Shown here: positions 6,039 to 10,247 of the stretch, one piece after another | Layout: every line of letters starts with the position of its first letter | Numbering within the stretch: the first letter of the stretch is position 1 | Assembly: GCA_003175865.1 (NCBI GenBank) | Contig: PSRF01000050.1 | Span: 1 to 10,247, forward strand | DNA length: 10,247 nt | Source: Blastocatellia bacterium | GTDB lineage: Bacteria; Acidobacteriota; Blastocatellia; Pyrinomonadales; Pyrinomonadaceae | Direction of reading: 5' to 3' | Program-made: the position numbers and the translations under genes | Notes under the pieces: generated by a model | Told to the model about the DNA's origin: nothing | Database searches by the model: none | What the model saw: only the letters and a program-made list of their open reading frames with translations

Positions 6039-6790
6039 TAAAGACACCACGACTAAAGATCATCCGTCCGGTTCGCTCTGGGCAGACGACCGAACAAGTT
6101 GTGGCGCGCGTTTATGAACTGATCAAACGCGACGAGCTGAAGCCCGGAGATCGTTTACCTCCTGAGCGTGAACTTGCGAAGTTGCTCGGAATTAGTCGTC
6201 CGTCGCTGCGAGCCGGATTAGGTTCCTTGATCTCGATGGGAGTTTTGAAGTCGCGGCAAGGCGCCGGAACTTTCATCGTCGATGGACCTCCCGCATTAGA
6301 TAGCGAACCACTGAGGTTGTTAGCTGAGCTTCATGGTTTCAGTTTCGATCATATGTTCGAGACGCGCTCAATTCTTGAAGTGGGGGCAGCAGGACTCGCG
6401 GCAGAGCACGCTACAGGTGATCAACTGGCGACGATGTCGGAGGAGATCGCGGAGATGTTTGCGGCACTGAGCGATCCTCAGCAGTTTTTGGTCCACGACA
6501 TTAACTTTCACCGCGCAGTAGCGGCCGCTTCTGGTAATCCGACGCTCGCAACCCTGGTCGAAATGGTCTCAGCAATTCTCTACGAACGAAGGCGCGACAC
6601 AATTGCTCGTGCGCACGATTTCAACGAAGCTCTCGAAATGCACCGTGCAATCTACCGTGCTATTCGTTCGCGCAAACCTGACGAAGCACGCGCCGCTATG
6701 GGCGAACACATTGTGCGCGCGCAAAAGGCTTTTGCCCTCGAAGAAAAACAGCAACGAGAAAAAGAGCAGCTCCAGAAAGATCGAGCTTAG
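6029..6790 (+). CDS. FadR-subfamily (FCD domain) GntR transcriptional regulator
   Basis: This 253-residue protein has an N-terminal winged helix-turn-helix (about residues 22-85: TEQVVARVYELIKR, GDRLPPERELAKLLGISR, and the wing RQGAGTFIVDGP). The C-terminal all-helical FCD ligand domain covers about 108-235. The metal-binding set of the FCD family is complete: D157 and H161 in HDINFHRAV, H205 in EMHRAIYRAI, and H227 in MGEHIVRA. Members of this family usually sense small carboxylates such as lactate, pyruvate or sugar acids. A uronate-derived ligand would fit the neighbouring rhamnogalacturonyl hydrolase, but this is inference. The protein ends in a highly charged Lys/Glu/Gln tail (about 239-253). 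The start is supported by a promoter, a weak AGG and the operator overlap. Likely targets are its own gene and the 4042-4421 region. Confidence 0.92.
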   Translation: MTNLKTPRLKIIRPVRSGQTTEQVVARVYELIKRDELKPGDRLPPERELAKLLGISRPSLRAGLGSLISMGVLKSRQGAGTFIVDGPPALDSEPLRLLAELHGFSFDHMFETRSILEVGAAGLAAEHATGDQLATMSEEIAEMFAALSDPQQFLVHDINFHRAVAAASGNPTLATLVEMVSAILYERRRDTIARAHDFNEALEMHRAIYRAIRSRKPDEARAAMGEHIVRAQKAFALEEKQQREKEQLQKDRA

Positions 6791-6896
6791 TAACATTCCG
6801 AGGCGAGTCGGCCGTCTCATGCTTCATTCAGCAATCGCCGACAAACCGAAAAATAAAGGACTAGTTTCTCCAGAAATGTAACTTTCGGGTTTATTA

Positions 6897-6921
6897 AAAT
6901 TGTCCTAACTAAAGACAATTT
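6897..6921. repeat. 8-base inverted repeat upstream of the TonB receptor gene
   Basis: AAATTGTC (6897-6904) and GACAATTT (6914-6921) are perfect inverted copies separated by nine bases, in the 191-base gap between the regulator and the receptor gene. The spacing differs from the TGGT-N3-ACCA sites, so if it is an operator it is probably for another protein. As an RNA it would make a weak AT-rich hairpin without a following T tract, so a terminator is less likely. No clear promoter hexamers were found in the gap. Confidence 0.4.
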
Positions 6922-6981
6922 GTCATAGAAAAAGGCTCCAGAGCCCCGACAAAGAACTTCCCATTTTGAAGGAGGAGTCCC

Positions 6982-9900
6982 ATGTTTAGCTCCATTCGTC
7001 AGAGACTGGATATTGCGTTTGTTGTTCTGGTGTTGTTATGCACAGTTGGAATCACAAACGCTCAAACGATCACTGGTTCGATCTCGGGGGTTGTTACTGA
7101 CAGCACCGGAGGAGTCATACCTGGTGCTGCGGTTTCGATCACCGGCGCAAAAACTGGTCAGACTAGAACTGCCACAACCGACAGCGAAGGTCATTTCAAC
7201 TTTGCGGCTCTGCAACCAGGTGTCTTCGTTCTGAAGATTGAGCGACAGGGATTCCAAACCTACGAGCAGCGCGAAGTCATCCTCAGCGCGAACGAGAAAC
7301 TCGCGCTCCCGGATATCCGACTTCAACCTGGACAAGTATCTGAAACAGTCAGTGTCACCAGCGAAGGTGCAATAGTCGAGCGTGAGAGCTCTGACCTCAC
7401 TGCTCGCCTGACCGCCGATCAAATAAACCTGATTTCCACCAAGGGTCGCGACGTCACTTCACTGTTGCGTCTCCTTCCGGGCACCTCAAACAACGATGAT
7501 ATCGAAGGTGCAGGTGATGGCTTCGGTACTGACCTTCCAAATGTTTCGGGACAACGTGGCCGTTCAACCGTGCCGACCATTGATGGATTGTTCGCTGGTG
7601 AGCCCAGTGGTTCCAACAAACTGAGCATGACGATCAATCAGGACGCCGTCGCAGAAGTGAAGGTGTTACGCAATAACTACGGAGCTGAGTATGGCAACAA
7701 CGGTGGTGCCATCATCAACATAGTTTCCAAAGGCGGCGGCAAAGATTACTCCGGTACCCTTTATTACTTCCTGCGCAATGAGTCGCTCAACGCTACACCC
7801 TTCTTCAACAACAAGGCTGGTCTCGCGAGACCTCTCTATCGCCACTTGTATCCGGGTGGAAATGTCGGTGGTCCATTGCCACTTCCAAGATTTGGTGAAG
7901 GTGGACCATTCTGGCTCAGAGACAAAGCCTTCTTCTTCTTCTCGTACGAAAAGCCGCACCAGATCACTCCAAACGATCCACGCTTCGTAACCATGCCGAC
8001 AGCACTGGAACGTAATGGTGACTTCTCGCAATCTATAAATTCGAGCAACCAAAAAGTCTTCGTTAGAGATCCACTCAACCCCGGGACTGGTTGCAGTGCG
8101 AGTGACACAAGTGGTTGCTTCAAAGATCCAACGCGCGCAACAGCAGCTAACCCACTCGGCCTGAATATCATTCCGCAAGCTCGTTGGAATGCGAGTGGGT
8201 TAACACTGCTGAACTATTTCCCGCTTCCAAATACCCTCGGCGGCACTGGCGGTGCAGCGTACAACTACGTGTTTCAAAGCCCGACTGATGTACCGAAACG
8301 AAGTAAAGTCATCCGCTTCGATATCAAACCAACAAACAACGACACCATCTACTGGAAATATCAGTGGTGGACGTCAGATAACCTCGGCACCGGCACTTCG
8401 GGATGGCCAGGTAACGACAACAATCGTTGGGGAATCAACTCACACTACCTTTACACAGACAACGGCTGGTCTGCGAACTGGGTGCGTGTCGTGAATTCAA
8501 GAATCGTAAACGAATTCAACTTTGGAATGCGCCACGACTCAGAAGGATTCATCCCCGGCGATGGCGAGATCGAAAAACTTCAAAGAAGCGCGCTGAACTA
8601 CACCGCGCCGCAACTGTTCCCACAGAACAATCACCTTGGAACGATTCCGCGTGTAACTAATTGGGGTGGTGTTCGTGGTCCATCAAACGGTGTTGCCAAT
8701 ATCAACTGGCTCGATCGTTGGGGGGAAGTTGGAAACGATTACATTAAGCCATCGTTCGCTGACAACCTTTCGATCACTCATGGCGACCACTCATTCAAGT
8801 TCGGTGCTTACTTCGAACGATTAAAGAATAGTGAAGCTCCCGGTGGTCAATGGTCGGGTGTCTTCAACTTTGCAGGCAACGACAGTAACTTCACAAACGT
8901 TCTCGGCAACACTGGATATGCTTACGCCAATGCCCTGATCGGTGACTTCCGAAATTATCAGGAGTCCACCGCCCGACCGTTCACCAATCTGCGTTTGAAT
9001 CAACTCCAATGGTATGGCCAGGACCAGTGGAGAATGGCACGCAGGTTCACACTCAACTACGGAGTAAGATTCGCTTACCACTCGCCCTTTGAACAAATAG
9101 ACGGACAGGGATCTAACTTCGATCCGACGCTCTTTGATCCGAAGAAGTCGGTGGCTCTCTACGTGAGCGCCTGCGCAGTAGCATTCACACCGCCAGCAAC
9201 GTGCCCAACGGCAAGTCGTCGCGCAATGGATCCAACTACGGGTCAACTGTTTGTGCTTGCTGGTCCAACTGCAGGTCTGGTTGGTGCAATTGTTCCTAAC
9301 ACTGGCAACCCGAACAATGGTCTGGCGTTGGGTACTGATCCAAACACTCCTCCCGGATATCGCATCACTCGGTCAGTTGATATCGAACCTCGTGTCGGTA
9401 TGGCTTGGGATCTTTGGGGTAATGGCAAAACGGTGTTGCGTTTGCAGGCTGGTGTTTATCACTCACCAAGAGTTGGTGGCGGAACGACAGGCGGTAACCT
9501 CGTCAACAATCAACCTGCAAACCGCACGTTCAGTATCGATTACGGCAACATCAACAACCTTGCCGCTTTGACCGGAACAGCATTGACCAGACCATCTTCA
9601 TTGAACGCCGTCGAAGTTCATTCCCACACTCCGACTGTGTACAACTTCTCTGTCGGCGTACAGCGGGAGCTCGGCTTCAAGACAATTCTTGAAGTCAGCT
9701 ACGTTGGGTCACTCGCCCGTCACCTGGGCCAGCGCATTAACATCAACGACATTCCAGACGGAGCAAAACTCGGAACAAACAACATCGATCCAGTTACCGG
9801 AAGTCGTTATGGCGATGATTTCTTGCGACCGTATCGTGGCTATGGCGACATCAACATGGTGACCTGGGGCGGGACGTCGAATTACAACTCGCTACAGGTT

Positions 9901-10247
9901 CAGGCAAATCGTCGTTACACGCGTGGGTTCCAGGCTGGACTCGCTTACACCTACTCGAAGTCATTCGACTACGCTAACGACGACTCGTCGGATATTTTGT
10001 TTGGTCGACCTTACAAGGCATTTAACTATGCGCCTTCAGATTTCGATCAAACTCACATCTTTACGATCAATTACATCTACGACATACCCAGTCTCAGCAG
10101 GCACTTGAACAACAATGGGTTTGTGCGCGCGATCTTTGATAATTGGCAGATCTCAGGCACTACATCCTATGCGAGTGGCAAGCCTAAGAATCTAACAACG
10201 AGTTACTCGAGTACCGCGGCAACAATCTCACTTGGTCAACAGTGCCC
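6982..10247 (+). CDS. TonB-dependent receptor-like outer-membrane protein with carboxypeptidase-regulatory-like domain (3' end cut off)
   Basis: The frame is open from ATG 6982 to the window edge (1088 complete codons) without a stop. AAGGAGG (6969-6975) 6 bases upstream is a very strong ribosome binding site. Residues 1-28 are a signal peptide (hydrophobic core IAFVVLVLLCTV, likely cut after NAQ). Residues 32-115 are a carboxypeptidase-D-regulatory-like beta-sandwich (ISGVVTDSTGGVIPGAAV, TDSEGHFNF, LKIERQGF). About 125-255 is the plug, with VSGQRGRSTVPTIDG (188-202), a VKVLRNNYGAEYG strand and GGAIINIVSKGG (241-252). The remainder is aromatic-rich and repetitive, as in a beta-barrel. This Oar-like layout is greatly expanded in Acidobacteriota and is used for energy-dependent import of large substrates such as glycans. 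Next to a rhamnogalacturonyl hydrolase, a pectin-derived oligosaccharide is a plausible cargo, but nothing in the sequence fixes it. Similar proteins are about 1,100-1,200 residues, so little is probably missing. Confidence 0.9.
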   Translation, partial: MFSSIRQRLDIAFVVLVLLCTVGITNAQTITGSISGVVTDSTGGVIPGAAVSITGAKTGQTRTATTDSEGHFNFAALQPGVFVLKIERQGFQTYEQREVILSANEKLALPDIRLQPGQVSETVSVTSEGAIVERESSDLTARLTADQINLISTKGRDVTSLLRLLPGTSNNDDIEGAGDGFGTDLPNVSGQRGRSTVPTIDGLFAGEPSGSNKLSMTINQDAVAEVKVLRNNYGAEYGNNGGAIINIVSKGGGKDYSGTLYYFLRNESLNATPFFNNKAGLARPLYRHLYPGGNVGGPLPLPRFGEGGPFWLRDKAFFFFSYEKPHQITPNDPRFVTMPTALERNGDFSQSINSSNQKVFVRDPLNPGTGCSASDTSGCFKDPTRATAANPLGLNIIPQARWNASGLTLLNYFPLPNTLGGTGGAAYNYVFQSPTDVPKRSKVIRFDIKPTNNDTIYWKYQWWTSDNLGTGTSGWPGNDNNRWGINSHYLYTDNGWSANWVRVVNSRIVNEFNFGMRHDSEGFIPGDGEIEKLQRSALNYTAPQLFPQNNHLGTIPRVTNWGGVRGPSNGVANINWLDRWGEVGNDYIKPSFADNLSITHGDHSFKFGAYFERLKNSEAPGGQWSGVFNFAGNDSNFTNVLGNTGYAYANALIGDFRNYQESTARPFTNLRLNQLQWYGQDQWRMARRFTLNYGVRFAYHSPFEQIDGQGSNFDPTLFDPKKSVALYVSACAVAFTPPATCPTASRRAMDPTTGQLFVLAGPTAGLVGAIVPNTGNPNNGLALGTDPNTPPGYRITRSVDIEPRVGMAWDLWGNGKTVLRLQAGVYHSPRVGGGTTGGNLVNNQPANRTFSIDYGNINNLAALTGTALTRPSSLNAVEVHSHTPTVYNFSVGVQRELGFKTILEVSYVGSLARHLGQRININDIPDGAKLGTNNIDPVTGSRYGDDFLRPYRGYGDINMVTWGGTSNYNSLQVQANRRYTRGFQAGLAYTYSKSFDYANDDSSDILFGRPYKAFNYAPSDFDQTHIFTINYIYDIPSLSRHLNNNGFVRAIFDNWQISGTTSYASGKPKNLTTSYSSTAATISLGQQC
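8146..8204. repeat. Long bulged inverted repeat inside the receptor gene
   Basis: TAACCCACTCG (8148-8158) pairs perfectly with CGAGTGGGTTA (8192-8202). Just inside, CATTCC (8169-8174) pairs with GGAATG (8186-8191), giving 17 base pairs with a one-sided ten-base bulge. Adding one mismatch extends the outer stem to 13 positions (8146-8204). It lies within a conserved NIIP-type stretch of the barrel, so it may be chance. No function is assigned. Confidence 0.35.

Noticed and set aside
6934..6945. GGCTCCAGAGCC palindrome flanked by A5, which would look like a terminator on the minus strand
   Set aside because: The stem is only four to five pairs with almost no loop, and there is no minus-strand gene for it to terminate.
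7666..8178. Minus-strand open frame of 170 codons
   Set aside because: It is antisense to the TonB receptor gene, has no recognisable domain or signal, and the plus-strand frame is continuous across it.

Overview
The window looks like a chromosomal segment of a Gram-negative heterotroph, most likely an acidobacterium. The best clue is the very large outer-membrane protein at the right end, whose layout (signal peptide, carboxypeptidase-regulatory-like domain, TonB plug, long barrel) is characteristic of that phylum. Base composition looks balanced, near 50% GC by eye. The phylum call is an inference from family resemblance; there is no rRNA or other marker gene here.

Left third (1-4041, minus strand): a three-gene operon for an exported molybdenum hydroxylase of the xanthine dehydrogenase family. 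In transcription order it encodes a Tat-targeted small subunit with two [2Fe-2S] clusters (3391-4041), a molybdopterin-binding catalytic subunit with a glutamine-rich N-terminus (1124-3358), and a FAD subunit carrying four extra cysteines (1-1002, cut by the window edge). These features match the E. coli periplasmic aldehyde oxidoreductase PaoABC (YagTSR), but the order of the last two genes is swapped. The 121-base gap between the second and third genes holds a pair of inverted REP-like hairpins.

Middle (4042-6790, plus strand): a roughly 380-base divergent intergenic region, then a secreted GH105-type unsaturated rhamnogalacturonyl hydrolase (4422-5681), a 347-base spacer, and a FadR-subfamily (FCD) GntR regulator (6029-6790). 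Two sigma70-like promoters can be read, one ahead of the hydrolase and one ahead of the regulator. Each has a palindrome of the TGGT-N3-ACCA type centred about 20 bases after the predicted transcription start. In the regulator the palindrome contains its own ATG. A third exact palindrome lies in the spacer.

Right third (6982-10247, plus strand): a TonB-dependent receptor-like outer-membrane protein, open at its 3' end.

Together the genes suggest a locus for taking up and processing plant cell-wall (pectin-type) oligosaccharides: an outer-membrane transporter, a hydrolase acting on unsaturated galacturonyl disaccharides, a GntR regulator sensing a small organic acid, and an exported enzyme that could oxidise aldehydes released from plant material. 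The functional link is inferred from proximity and from the shared operator-like sites. No mobile element, CRISPR array, tRNA or rRNA was seen.
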